Below the pieces are notes generated by a model. It saw only the letters and a program-made list of their open reading frames with translations. It did no database searches and had not been told where the DNA came from. A DNA stretch of 64,000 bases from Acidimicrobiales bacterium (GTDB lineage Bacteria; Actinomycetota; Acidimicrobiia; Acidimicrobiales; JAUJNH01). Below are positions 25,998 through 35,316 of this stretch, in pieces. The position numbers were made by a program, and so were the translations under genes. Position 1 is the first letter of the stretch; the number at the start of each line of letters is the position of its first letter. Location of the stretch: positions 350,171-414,170 of the forward strand of contig JAUJNH010000001.1 of assembly GCA_030448245.1 (NCBI GenBank), given 5' to 3'.

Positions 25998-26570
25998 TCA
26001 CAGGAACCCGAGGTCCCCCAGCGGCCAGAACTTGACAAAGGCGCGGCCCACGATCCGCTCCTCCGTGATCGGCCCGAAGACCCGGCTGTCGGTCGAGTCG
26101 GTCCGGTTGTCGCCCATGACGAACACCTGGTCCTCGGACAGGGTCCGCCTCGTGACCGGGTTGCCGATGCTGGAGGTCCGCCGGTAGGGCTCCTCGACCG
26201 GTTGGTCGTTGACGTAGAGCGTGTCGCCACGGGATTCGATCGTGTCGCCCTCGACCGCCACGACCCGCTTGATGAGGTCGCGGATCGTGCCCGGATCGTC
26301 GTCCGAGCGCTCGAAGACGACGATGTCACCCCGGTGGACCTCGTGCAGCCGGTAGCTGAGCTTGTTGACCAGCACCCGGTCGTGGATGTCGAGGGTGGGC
26401 TCCATCGACGCGCTCGGGATGAAGAAGGGCTGGAACAGGAAGGCTTGCACCAGCAGCGCGACCACGAGGGCGCCGACGAGGGTCACCACCCACTCGATCA
26501 GGTTCCGCAGCGCCGAGGGCCTGGCCTTCTCCGAGGCAGGCTCGAGAGGTGCCTCGGTTGTCGCCGTCAC
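25998..26570 (-). CDS. lepB: Signal peptidase I
   Basis: This 190-aa type I leader peptidase removes Sec and Tat signal peptides. One N-terminal membrane helix (about 22-48) precedes the catalytic Ser55 in PSASMEPTL and the general-base Lys101 in LIKRVVAVEGD. The box E motif VFVMGDNRTDSTDSR is intact. It has the normal short Gram-positive length. It follows pafC by 10 bp on the same strand. Confidence 0.95.
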   Translation of the reverse strand: MTATTEAPLEPASEKARPSALRNLIEWVVTLVGALVVALLVQAFLFQPFFIPSASMEPTLDIHDRVLVNKLSYRLHEVHRGDIVVFERSDDDPGTIRDLIKRVVAVEGDTIESRGDTLYVNDQPVEEPYRRTSSIGNPVTRRTLSEDQVFVMGDNRTDSTDSRVFGPITEERIVGRAFVKFWPLGDLGFL

Positions 26571-26580
26571 GCCGGGCAGG

Positions 26581-27525
26581 CTACCGGTAGCGGCTCAGCA
26601 GCCGGGCCGCAGCCGCCCGGCCCGCGCCCGCCAGCTCCGGGGGCCCTTCGACCACCGTCGCCTGCGGACCGAGCCGCACCAGCAACCGGGCCAGCCAGCC
26701 GGGCTCGCTCACGGGCAGGTGGACCCGGAGGCGGCCGCCGCCCAGCTCCTCGACGCGGTCGACGGGGTGGTGCCCCGCCACCCAAGCCGCGGCCGGCTCG
26801 AGGTCGAGGACCACGACCGGGTCGCCGGCTCGCCGCGTGTACGCCTCGGCCGGGCCGACGTCGGGCGGCCGCTCGAAGGGTTGGTCGGTGGCACGGGCGG
26901 CCTGGATCCGGTCGACCCGGAACCGCCTGGGCTCGCCGGCCCGGTGGTCGTGGCCCCGCAGGTACCACGATCCCCCGGAGGAGAAGACGAGCCACGGGTC
27001 GACCAGGCGGGTGGTGAAGCGGTCGGAGCCGAAGCTGTAGTAGTCGAGCTCGACCCGGTGCCCCGAGGACGAGGCGGCCTGCAGCTCGGCCAGCACCCCA
27101 CGGTCGGCCTCGCCCAGCTCGACCTCGACGCCCTCGCCCGGCTCGGCGCCGACCGCCACCGCGACCTTCTCGAGCGCCCGGGCCAGGGGGCCGGCGGGGT
27201 CGGTGCCGGGCACCGACAGCAGCGCACGAGCGGTGGCCACCAGCACCAGCCCCTGGGCCGGCGTCAGGCGGAGGGGGCGGCGGAACCAGTCGGCGTAGGA
27301 GATGTGCACCCTGCCGTCCTCGAGCCACGCCTCGACCAGCGCGTCCGGGGTGAACGGGTGGACCCCGCAGACGAAGAGGAGCTCGAGGTCGGCTCGCAGC
27401 TCGTCCTCGGTGCAGCCGAAGCGGGCGCACACCTCGTCGACGTCGGCGCCGCCCCGGGCCGCCACCCACGGCACGAGGGCCAGGAGCCGCCTGAGGCGGT
27501 CGTCCGCGGTGGTGCGCCGGGTCAT
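26581..27525 (-). CDS. pafC: PafC, WYL-domain transcriptional regulator
   Basis: This 314-aa protein has an N-terminal winged helix-turn-helix-like region (about 10-75). A WYL domain follows, whose core reads VELDYYSFGSDRFTTRLVDP, then WYLRGHDHRAGEPRRFRVDR, the WYL tripeptide giving the family name. PafBC heterodimers activate the mycobacterial SOS-independent DNA-damage response on sensing ssDNA. The start overlaps the pafB stop by 4 nt (ATGA). The locus order matches other actinobacteria. Confidence 0.92.
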   Translation of the reverse strand: MTRRTTADDRLRRLLALVPWVAARGGADVDEVCARFGCTEDELRADLELLFVCGVHPFTPDALVEAWLEDGRVHISYADWFRRPLRLTPAQGLVLVATARALLSVPGTDPAGPLARALEKVAVAVGAEPGEGVEVELGEADRGVLAELQAASSSGHRVELDYYSFGSDRFTTRLVDPWLVFSSGGSWYLRGHDHRAGEPRRFRVDRIQAARATDQPFERPPDVGPAEAYTRRAGDPVVVLDLEPAAAWVAGHHPVDRVEELGGGRLRVHLPVSEPGWLARLLVRLGPQATVVEGPPELAGAGRAAAARLLSRYR

Positions 27526-28451
27526 CCGACGGTGGCCTCGAGCCAGTCGACGACGGCGGCGCGGGCCTCGGGGGGCCCGAGCACCTCGGCGTGGTCGAGC
27601 AGCGACAGGGCGAAGGACCGGAACGCCTCCGCGTTGGCCACCGGGACGGCCAGGACGACTGACCCGTCCGGCCGTTGCTCCTCGACCTCGGTGGCGCCCT
27701 GCGCCCGGGCGAAGTCGGCCAGGGCGGCGTCGACCCAGAGGCGGGCCACGTAGCGCACCTCGTCACCCAGCAGCCACGGCGGCGGGGGCGTGGCCCGCCG
27801 GGTGGCTGCCGGGCGGGCGAACGCCCCCGTCGGGCCGATCGGCTCGACGGCGCCGTCGATCCGGTCCACCCGGTACAGCCGTTCGCTCTGGCGGTGGGCG
27901 TCGAAGCCCTGCAGGTACCAGTGGCCGCGCTGGCAGGAGAGCTGCCACGGCTCGACCTCGCGGAGCTCGCCCCGGTAGGCCAGGCGGATGCGCTGGCGCC
28001 CGTTCACGGCGGCCCACAGGGTGCCGAGGTGCTCGTGGCCCGGGAGGGTCGCGGTGGAGCCGGCCGGGGCCGAGATGCGCTCGGCAGCGCCGCCGGTCAG
28101 CTTCCACAGCGCCTCTGCGGCCGATCCCTCGGGCAGGTCGAGGTCGACGGTGGCCAGAGCCAGGTGCAGCGCCGCCGCCTCCTCCTCGGTGAGCCGCGGG
28201 TCGGGCAGCTCGTACGCCTCTCGGCGCACCCGGTAGGTGGGGACCTGCCCGTCGTCGACCTCGACGGGCACGCCCATCCGGGCCAGCACCTCGACGTCCC
28301 GGCTAAAGGCGCGGCGGGCGGCGACGTCGTCCTCGGGGTACAGCGGGACGAGGCGCTGCAGCTCGACCCGGGTCCTCGGCTCGCGGGCCTCGAGCAGGGC
28401 GGCCAGGAGGTCCACCAGCCGCTCCAGCTTGCGATCCTGCTCGGTCCCCAT
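27522..28451 (-). CDS. pafB: PafB, WYL-domain transcriptional regulator
   Basis: This 309-aa partner of PafC has a helix-turn-helix at about 5-80 (KLERLVDLLAALLEAREPRT, then RRAFSRDVEVLARMG) and a WYL domain with HWYLQGFDAHRQSERLYRVD. The ATG at 28451 gives a normal N-terminus and overlaps the DUF3866 gene stop (TGATG). With PafC it would regulate DNA-repair genes; the -10-proximal RecA-NDp sites it recognises were not searched. Confidence 0.92.
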   Translation of the reverse strand: MGTEQDRKLERLVDLLAALLEAREPRTRVELQRLVPLYPEDDVAARRAFSRDVEVLARMGVPVEVDDGQVPTYRVRREAYELPDPRLTEEEAAALHLALATVDLDLPEGSAAEALWKLTGGAAERISAPAGSTATLPGHEHLGTLWAAVNGRQRIRLAYRGELREVEPWQLSCQRGHWYLQGFDAHRQSERLYRVDRIDGAVEPIGPTGAFARPAATRRATPPPPWLLGDEVRYVARLWVDAALADFARAQGATEVEEQRPDGSVVLAVPVANAEAFRSFALSLLDHAEVLGPPEARAAVVDWLEATVG

Positions 28452-29500
28452 CAGGGGGCGGAGGTTATGGCGAGCCGGCCTGCGAGCGACCCGGCCGCCG
28501 CGCTCCACCGGAAGAAGGCGGGGTCGTCGGCGGCCGTGCGGCCCATCGTCGTGACGGCCAGGCCGGCCGAGCGCAGGAGCGGGTCGACGTCGGGCACGTC
28601 CTCGACCGTCCGCAGATCGTGCACGGCCAGGGCCGGGGGCAGGGGGTCGGGCCGCTCCCCAGCAGGGATGGGGACCAGCGCCCGGTGGTGGGCGGACGCC
28701 AGCGCGGTGGTGACGTGGTGGCTGACGCCGCGGTGGCGCTCGCGCTGGTCGGTGCCCGAGAAGCGGACCGCCACGACCGGCCGGCCGCCGGCGAGGGCCA
28801 CGGCGTCGATGGTCGAGGCCACGCCCAGGCCGCTGAACCCCTTGTCGGTCCCGGTGCCGACGACGCCCGGGCCGGGTGCGACCACGACCACGTCGGCCGC
28901 TGCGCAGGCCACGGCGACATCGAGCGCCGACGCCAGGTTCACGGCCTCGTGGTCGCCGCCAAAGGCATGGCCCACGGTCACGGTGGCGGCGACGAGCCCG
29001 GCTTGGACGAGGCCGGCGGCGATGTCGGACAGGGCCAGCGGCAGCGCTCCCGCATCGGTCATCACGTAGACCAGCCTGCGGCCCGGGGCGGCCGCCGCGC
29101 AGGCGGCCACCACGCAGGGCAGCTGGCTGTGCAGGAAGCAGGCCACCACCGGCCGGCCTCCGAGGTCCGCCGGTGGGGCGTATCCGGCCGCCTCCTCGGC
29201 CGCACCGGTGTCGGCCTGCAGGCTCGTGTAGCGGAGCTTCATCACGTGGCCCCCGCCCGGCTGGTGCCAGTCCCGCCTGGACAGGTTCCAGTGCACGACG
29301 TGCCAGCCGCCGGTCCCGAGCCCGAGCTCGACGGCGGTGGTGTTCACCACCACCTCGTCGCCCACGGCGACCGGCCCGATCAGGTCGGTCAGGGCGTAGG
29401 CGGGCTCGGCGGCGGGAGCGCCGAGGTCGACCGCGACGCGCTGCAGGCCGCGCCGCGCCGAGAGCAGCCGGGTCACCCGGCCGGTCCGGAAGCTCGGCAT
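28451..29500 (-). CDS. DUF3866 family protein
   Basis: This 349-aa protein is of a family commonly encoded between pafA and pafB. It has a small N-terminal beta domain (about 1-85) and then an alpha/beta domain with VVACFLHSQLPCVVAACAAA and VVVVAPGPGVVGTGTDKGFS, a glycine-rich loop. It has no signal peptide. Function is unknown; conserved linkage to the proteasome/PafBC block suggests a related housekeeping role. Confidence 0.82.
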   Translation of the reverse strand: MPSFRTGRVTRLLSARRGLQRVAVDLGAPAAEPAYALTDLIGPVAVGDEVVVNTTAVELGLGTGGWHVVHWNLSRRDWHQPGGGHVMKLRYTSLQADTGAAEEAAGYAPPADLGGRPVVACFLHSQLPCVVAACAAAAPGRRLVYVMTDAGALPLALSDIAAGLVQAGLVAATVTVGHAFGGDHEAVNLASALDVAVACAAADVVVVAPGPGVVGTGTDKGFSGLGVASTIDAVALAGGRPVVAVRFSGTDQRERHRGVSHHVTTALASAHHRALVPIPAGERPDPLPPALAVHDLRTVEDVPDVDPLLRSAGLAVTTMGRTAADDPAFFRWSAAAGSLAGRLAITSAP

Positions 29501-29501
29501 C

Positions 29502-29909
29502 TCAGGTGACGGTGACGACGAGCGTCGAATCGTCCAGCAGGTCGAGGTTGGTGATCGACCCGCCCGGGCCGGCGCCGGCCACGGACCTGACGTCGGTCCC
29601 GGTCAGCGAGGCCGTTTCCACGGTGCGCGACGCGGACACGTAGAGGATGCGGTCGCCGCCTACGACGGGGGTGCTGGCCCGCTCGAGGAGCACCCTGTCC
29701 TGGCCACCCGGGGTTCGCAGGTGGACCCGGCCGCCGCTGGCGGCGACCAGGTGGGCCTGCCCCGCCTTGCGGAAGGCCACGCCCCGGCGGCCGCCGGCGA
29801 TCGGCAGCCCCTGGGCGGCCGGGCCGGAGACGCCCGACGCCGACGGGATCCTGGTCCGCAGGTCCGACAGGCCGAGCACCGCGATCGCGCTCCGCCGGCC
29901 GCGCTCCAT
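29502..29909 (-). CDS. Hypothetical protein of the paf cluster
   Basis: This 135-aa protein has short repeated beta strands (HLVAASGGRVHLRTPGG, DRILYVSASRTVETASL) reminiscent of two beta-propeller blades, with no signal peptide. It lies between pafA and the DUF3866 gene, whose start comes 1 nt after its stop. I recognise no family. It may be a truncated WD40/propeller-type protein or a small lineage-specific one. Confidence 0.5.
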   Translation of the reverse strand: MERGRRSAIAVLGLSDLRTRIPSASGVSGPAAQGLPIAGGRRGVAFRKAGQAHLVAASGGRVHLRTPGGQDRVLLERASTPVVGGDRILYVSASRTVETASLTGTDVRSVAGAGPGGSITNLDLLDDSTLVVTVT

Positions 29910-29954
29910 GCCGCGAGCCTAGGTTCGGGGTCGGCCGGCGCCGGGTGCGGCTGG

Positions 29955-31311
29955 CTACAGCCGGGCGATCAGCTTGCGGACCCGCTCGTCCTCCGACTTG
30001 AACGGGTCCTTGCACAGCACGGTGGCCTGGGTCTGGTCGTTCAGCTTGAGGTGGACCCAGTCGACGGTGAAGTCGCGGCGCTTCTCCTTGGCCCTGCGGA
30101 TGAACTCGCCCCGCAGCTTGGCCCGGGTGGTCTGGGGCGGCTCGTCTATGGCCCGCTCGATCTGGGCGTCGGTGCAGGTCCGCTCGACCAGGCCCCGGGT
30201 CTGCAGCCGGTAGAACAGGCCCCGGTCACGGCTGACGTCGTGGTACTGCAGGTCGAGCAGCGCCACCTTGGGGTGGGTCAGCGGCAGGTCGTGCCGGGAC
30301 CGGTAGCTCTCGATCAGGTGGTGCTTGATGACCCAGTCGCACTCGCGGTCGAGCTTCCACGGGTCGTTCTCGAGCTGGGTCATGCAGTGCTCCCACATGC
30401 CCAGCGCCTTGTCCTCGAGCGGCGGCAGGCCCTTCTGGTCCCGATAGCGGAGCGCCCGGTGCAGGTACTCGCTCTGGATGTCGATCGCCGACAGCTCGCC
30501 CGTTCGACAGGCGAACCTTGCGCTTGCAGGTGACGTCGTGGCTGATCTCGCGGATGGCCCGGATCGGGTTGTCGAGCGACATGTCGCGCAGCACGACCGC
30601 CGGGTCCTCCAGCATCCGCAGCAGGATGGCCGTCGCCCCCACCTTCAGGAACGTGGCGTACTCGCTCATGTTCGAGTCGCCGACGATCACGTGGAGGCGG
30701 CGGAAGCGCTCGGCGTCGGCGTGCGGCTCGTCGCGGGTGTTGATGATCGGCCGGCTGCGGGTGGTGGCCGAGCTGACGCCCTCCCAGATGTGCTCGGCCC
30801 GCTGGCTGATGCAGTACATCGGGCCCCGGGCCGTCTGCAGCATCTTGCCGGCGCCGGCGTAGATCTGGCGGCTGACCAGGAACGGGATCAGGTGGTCCTG
30901 GTAGTGGGAGAAGTCGTCGCGCCGGCTGGTGAGGTAGTTCTCGTGGCACCCGTAGGAGTTGCCCGCCGAGTCGGTGTTGTTCTTGAACAGGTAGATGACG
31001 CCTCGGATGCCCTCCTCCCGCAGGCGCTGCTCGGCCGAGGCCACCAGCCGCTCGAGGATCCACTCCCCCGCCTTGTCGTGGACCACGAGGTCGGCGATCG
31101 AGTCGCACTCGGGGGTGGCGTACTCGGGATGGCTGCCGACGTCGAGGTAGAGCCGGGCGCCGTTCTCGAGGAACACGTTCGACGACCGCCCCCACGACAC
31201 CACCTTGCGGAACAGGTAGCGGGCCACCTCGTCGGGAGACAGCCGCCGCTGGCCACGCAGCGTGCAGGTGACGCCGTACTCGTTCTCGAGCCCGAAGATG
31301 CGCCGCTCCAT
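29955..31311 (-). pseudogene. pafA: PafA Pup-protein ligase, frameshifted
   Basis: PafA attaches Pup to substrate lysines. From ATG 31311 the frame reads [37 protein letters not shown] and [22 protein letters not shown], all family-specific, as far as residue 274. The continuation appears in another frame as [10 protein letters not shown] and [20 protein letters not shown], ending in VRKLIARL. The joint is at about 30485-30500, where a CG dinucleotide seems lost from a run. Restoring two bases gives [11 protein letters not shown] and a protein of about 452 aa, the normal length. This may be a real lesion or a sequencing error. Confidence 0.85.
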
Positions 31312-31380
31312 CCCCGGTCACCGTACCTGCAGGTCACCTCCTGCACGGAACACCGGAAGCGGGCCTCGTGTGCTGAGTCG

Positions 31381-32060
31381 TTGGTTCGCAGGAGATTCGC
31401 GGTCCGGTCGCGAGCTTCATCGTGGCCAACTCGATCGAGGACAACGCCCGGATCGTCAACACCGCAGGCATGCTCTCCCAGCTGACGATCTCGGGCAGCA
31501 CGTTCCGGGACACCGACCCAGCCCCCAGCGGCAGCAACGGCCTGCTGCTGCAGGCCGCCGGCGGCTCGATGACCGTCGACATCACTGCTTCGGGCTTCCT
31601 GCGCAACCGGGCCAACGGCGCGCAGATCACCAACGGCACGGGGACGATCGACGTCGAGATCGGCACTTGCGCGGCAGCGGGCAGCGGCGGCACTCACCAA
31701 CAACAACATCGGGATCAACATCGCCCACAACTCCACCGGCACCCTGAGCTTCGACGTGCGGAACGCCACGCTCTCCAACCCCGGGCTGACCGGTGCCGCC
31801 TAGCCGATCAACCTCAACCTGGGCGCCTACGGCCGAAAGTTGATGTCGTGCACGGTGGCGAACAACACCATCACCAACAACAACTCCCGGGCCGGCCCGG
31901 CGATCCGGGTGATCTCGAACGGGCCCACGCCGCTGCGGGGTGCGGCCGGCACCATGACCGTGGACCAGAACAACCTCCTAGGTCTCCAACTCCGGTATCC
32001 ACGTGCAGGGACACGACATCGTCATGTTCAAGAGCCTGCCTGTGTGCCGTGGAGGAGGAG
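31381..32060 (+). pseudogene. Beta-helix/adhesin-like surface protein remnant
   Basis: Three frames carry pieces of one Asn/Thr/Gly-rich repetitive sequence. FIVANSIEDNARIVNTAG and QLTISGSTFRDTD are in one, LTNNNIGINIAHNSTGTLSF and VRNATLSNPGLTG in the second. VANNTITNNN and VSNSGIHVQGHDIVMF follow. At least two frameshifts and a TAG at 31801-31803 interrupt it. The pattern is that of right-handed parallel beta-helix repeats of large secreted adhesins. Only about 220 codons remain and neither end is present. Confidence 0.65.
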
Positions 32061-32094
32061 CCGCGGGCGTCGTGTCGAGCGTAGGTTGGTGAGC

Positions 32095-33201
32095 ATGCGG
32101 CGGTGGATGGCGGCGGTGGTTGGGGTGGTGGTGTTGGTGCCGTTGCTGGTGGTGGTGCCGGCGGGGGCGGGGGCTGTGGTGGGGCGGGTGGTGTTGGGCT
32201 CGGGGTGTGATGGGTCGGGTGATGGGGTGGCGTCGGGTGTGGTGGAGGAGGTGGTCTCGAGCGGGGGTTGATCGGGCGGCTCGGGGTTGGCGGAGGATGC
32301 GGGGGTGGTGTTGGCGCCGGCCCGGGCGGCGTGGCGGTGGCGGGTGCCGGTGTGTGCCGAGGTGGTGGCCGATGACGGTGATCCGGTGACGGTGGACCGG
32401 CGGGTGCGGGCGGTGGGCTCGGCGGTGGAGGAGCTGAATCCGGCGGCGGCCGGGTGGGAGCGGGCGGCGTTGGAGGAGGCGTTGGGGTCGTTGCGCCCCC
32501 GCTACTACCGGCCGACGCCGTGGACCTCGCCGCATGTGGACGGGGTGCAGGTGCGCCCCGGAGACATGGTCCTCGCCTTTGACCCCGACGAGAGCTCGTG
32601 GGCCCCCCGGGCTGTGCTGGCCCAGTGGTCCTACCTGGACACCGACGAGATGGCCACCTTGCGCCTCAACGACGGCACCACCGTGACGGCCACCGACCAC
32701 CACCGCTTCTGGGCTCCTCCTCCCGCACCTTCCGACAAGCCCAACAGCTCGGCCCCGGCGAACCGCTGGCCACTCCGACCGGCCCCGCGAATCTTGCCGA
32801 GGTCACCGTCCAAGCGTCCGGTCCCACTCTGGTGTGGGAGCTAACCGTCGCCGGCCTCCACACCTTCGCAGTGTTCGCCGGCGCGCACCCACTCGCCGTC
32901 CACAACTGCGACGACGGCTGGGGTAATCCAGCGACCCTTGAGGATCACTTCAATCGCCATGGGTCTGACTTCGGTGCGAGTTCGGCCGAGGGCGCGCCTC
33001 GCCAACGACTTCTATACGAGCCGCAGCCGATACTTCGTCAAGACGGACGCCAAGGGCGTCGTCCGTGTCTACGATCGACCCACCAACACCTTCGGTGCCT
33101 TCAACCCCGACGGCAGCACGCGCACGTTCTTCAAGCCAGATCCGGCCAACCACGGGCGTCCGAGCAACTGGGACTACTGGCTGGAACAACCGGGCAGCTA
33201 G
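32095..33201 (+). pseudogene. Secreted Hint-domain polymorphic toxin, interrupted
   Basis: From ATG 32095 a signal-peptide-like start MRRWMAAVVGVVVLVPLLVV runs to a TGA at 32269-32271 in the same frame. The frame then reopens to VRPGDMVLAFDPDESSW and TATDHHRFW, a Hint-type protein-splicing/processing fold. A shift near 32713 continues as ELTVAGLHTFAVFAGAHP and the terminal VHN-C. The C-terminal toxin domain begins with EDHFNRHGSDFG. After a shift near 32993, which looks like 5 missing bases, it goes on as ARLANDFYTSRSRYF, RVYDRPTNTFG and GSTRTFFKP, ending at 33201. It may be a BECR-type RNase, but that family is uncertain. Confidence 0.68.
32098..32260 (+). repeat. G/T-rich GGTGG tract
   Basis: About 160 bp of the plus strand are almost without C or A and consist of GGTGG, GGCGG and TTGGTG units. 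The skew is extreme even for this genome and G-quadruplex formation is possible. It underlies the signal-peptide region of the Hint gene. Confidence 0.5.
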
Positions 33202-33203
33202 CC

Positions 33204-33497
33204 GTGGCGATCTGTCCCGTGTGCTCGTACCCGAACCTCTTCTCGGACCCGTGGATCGACGGTTCTCCCTCTGACGAGATCTGTCCGTCCTGTGGAACGC
33301 AGTTCGGGTACGACGATGCCGGTGGGCCCGAGGTTCGTGCCGCCCGGTGGTCCAAGTTGCGCAGACGTTGGATCGACGGGGGTTGCCAATGGTGGTCCAC
33401 CAGCCGTTTGCCTCCTGATGGTTGGGATGCACAGGCGCAGCTCGACGCACTCGAAGACGAACCGGGGGGTCCGGAGCGCCCTTCGGGTGCATGCTGA
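33204..33497 (+). CDS. Cys-rich immunity-like protein
   Basis: This 97-aa protein starts at GTG 33204, only 2 nt after the toxin stop. The N-terminus ICPVCSYPNLFSDPW and the central DEICPSCGTQFGYDDAGG form two CxxC pairs, the pattern of the Cys-rich CPCC family, with CPSC here. WSKLRRRWIDGGCQWWS completes the family-like core. Such genes commonly follow polymorphic toxins and are predicted immunity proteins. Unlike its neighbours it is intact, which suggests continued selection or a recent arrival. Confidence 0.7.
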   Translation: MAICPVCSYPNLFSDPWIDGSPSDEICPSCGTQFGYDDAGGPEVRAARWSKLRRRWIDGGCQWWSTSRLPPDGWDAQAQLDALEDEPGGPERPSGAC

Positions 33498-33757
33498 TGT
33501 GGTGGGCAACCTTTTGCGCCACCGGTTTCTGGCGGCGGTGATCCAGGCGGGAGGAGCCTGAACCTGTCGTCGCTGCCGTGATCCCGTGGCGCTTGTTGAC
33601 GGAATTCAGCACGGGCTCCGTCGTGTGGGTCTAGTTGATGGCGTTGCGGTGCGCCTGCCAGCAGGGGCGGCGAGTAGGCATGAGGGCAGGCGCCGTGGCC
33701 CGGGGATCGATGCAGGATCCTGAACGCCGCCCTGTGCCGGTCGGTCGTGGCGATTAG
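33498..33757. other. Short gap before the insertion sequence
   Basis: No supported gene lies between the immunity-like gene and the left end of the insertion sequence. Short frames here look random. No repeat or hairpin of note was found. Confidence 0.4.
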
Positions 33758-33827
33758 CCTCGATCCACCGATCCGGCGGGGTTGAGGTGAGGCCCGTATC
33801 CACCTGAAAGGCCTCCTGAGCAGGGAC

Positions 33828-33859
33828 GATGACGGTGTCGAAGCGCCAGTCGTCGCCCA
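33828..33859 (+). repeat. 32-bp direct repeat, copy 1
   Basis: A perfect 32-bp match to 35317-35348 in the same orientation. This copy lies inside the insertion sequence between its left end and the transposase start codon. Confidence 0.85.
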
Positions 33860-33874
33860 CAGGAGGCACTTTCA

Positions 33875-35132
33875 GTGAGTCGAGTATCGCATGCGGTGGA
33901 TCGGATCGGGGTGAGGTTCGACGAGCCGAACCTGGTGGCCAACGCCGGTCTGCTGCTGGTCGGCACGTTGGTCGTGCGCCTCGATTTGGAGCGGTTGGTG
34001 GACAGCGCTGTGCGGCTGACCGGGCGGGTCGGTGGAACAACATCGGGTCGGAAGGTGCTGACCGTGGTGCACGCATCGTGGCCGGCGGTTCCACATCGAT
34101 CATGTTGACGTGCTCCGCTCCGGCGCCACGCAGCGAACGTTCCGGGTCATGGCCCCTCCACGATCGGGACGTTCCTCCGCTCGTTCAGCGACATGTTCGC
34201 CAGCTCGAAGCCGTGATCGGTGAGACGCTGCGGCGGGCCTGGGCGTTCGGCGCCGGACCGGGAACGGGCCGGCTGGTCGTCGATGTCGACTCGACGATCT
34301 GTCAGGTCGAGGGCCACCAGAAGCAGGGAGCGGCATTCGGCTACACCAAGGTGCTGGGCTACCACCCGCTTCTCCGGGCTGACACGGGCGAGGTGGTCCA
34401 CGCCCGGATGCGGAAGGGATCGGCCAACACCGCCCGTGGCACCCGCCGGTTTCTCGACGAAGTCGTGGCCGCGCCGACGGGCCTGGTGCCACCGGCGAGC
34501 TGGTGATCCGGTTCGACTCAGGGTTCTGGTCGAACGACACCCTCGCCGGCCTGACCCGGCTCGATGTCCGCTACACGATGGCCGTGCGCACCAACAGCAA
34601 GGGGATCGCTGCCGCCATCGCCGAGATCCACGAGGACGCCTGGGTCGAGATCGCCTACACCACAGGCGGCCAAGCCCAGGTGGCCGAGTGCGTCTACAAG
34701 GGGCGGGGGTCATCGTGCGCCGCACCCGGCTCACCGACGCGTGGACCAGAAGCTGGCCCGACTGGCGGCACTTCGGGTTCCTCACCGACCTGGACGGCGA
34801 CACCGTCACCATCGACGGCTTCCACCGCCAGCACGCCGTGGTCGAGCTCGTCATCAGCGACCTGAAAGAAGGCGCCGGCATGGAACACGTTCCCTCCGGG
34901 AACTTCAGCGCCAACAGCGCGTGGCTGCAATGCGCCGTTCTCGCCCACAACCTGATCCGCTGGACCGCCACCCTCGGCACCGACCGACACGTCGACCAGC
35001 TCGCCGTGGCTCGCACCATCCTGTCGCCGTCCCCGGCCGCCTCGTCAACCTGGACCGAAGAACTGGCCATGGGCCCAATGGCTCACCCTCCGCCTCGACC
35101 GGCTCCGCACTCTCCAGCCCACCACCAGCTGA
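33875..35132 (+). pseudogene. IS1380-type transposase, multiply frameshifted
   Basis: Translation starts at GTG 33875 with an AGGAGG Shine-Dalgarno 8 nt upstream. Family motifs appear in successive frames: DRIGVRFDEPNLVANAGLLL, then LVVDVDSTICQVEGHQKQGA (first catalytic Asp), then ELVIRFDSGFWSNDTLAGL (second Asp). HFGFLTDLDGDTVTIDGFHR and WPWAQWLTLRLDRL follow. At least four shifts separate them. It is not expected to encode an active transposase. Confidence 0.75.
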
Positions 35133-35316
35133 ACCGGCGATCGCGGGCCGGCGCCCCCCGCACAGGAGACCAGCGCTAGCGCGCCCCCGTTGCCCAGGAA
35201 CCGGCACCAGCGGTCAAACAACCCCTGGCCGCCAGCCTCCGACCTCTTCGGGGTGGCGGCTCTGGCTCGTCCTGGGCCTGGAGCCTCGACCTCACGACTG
35301 GCCTCGGTGGATCCAG

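Noticed and set aside
34147-35070. Minus-strand frame across the insertion sequence
   Set aside because: It is the shadow of the transposase; the plus-strand frames carry all family motifs.
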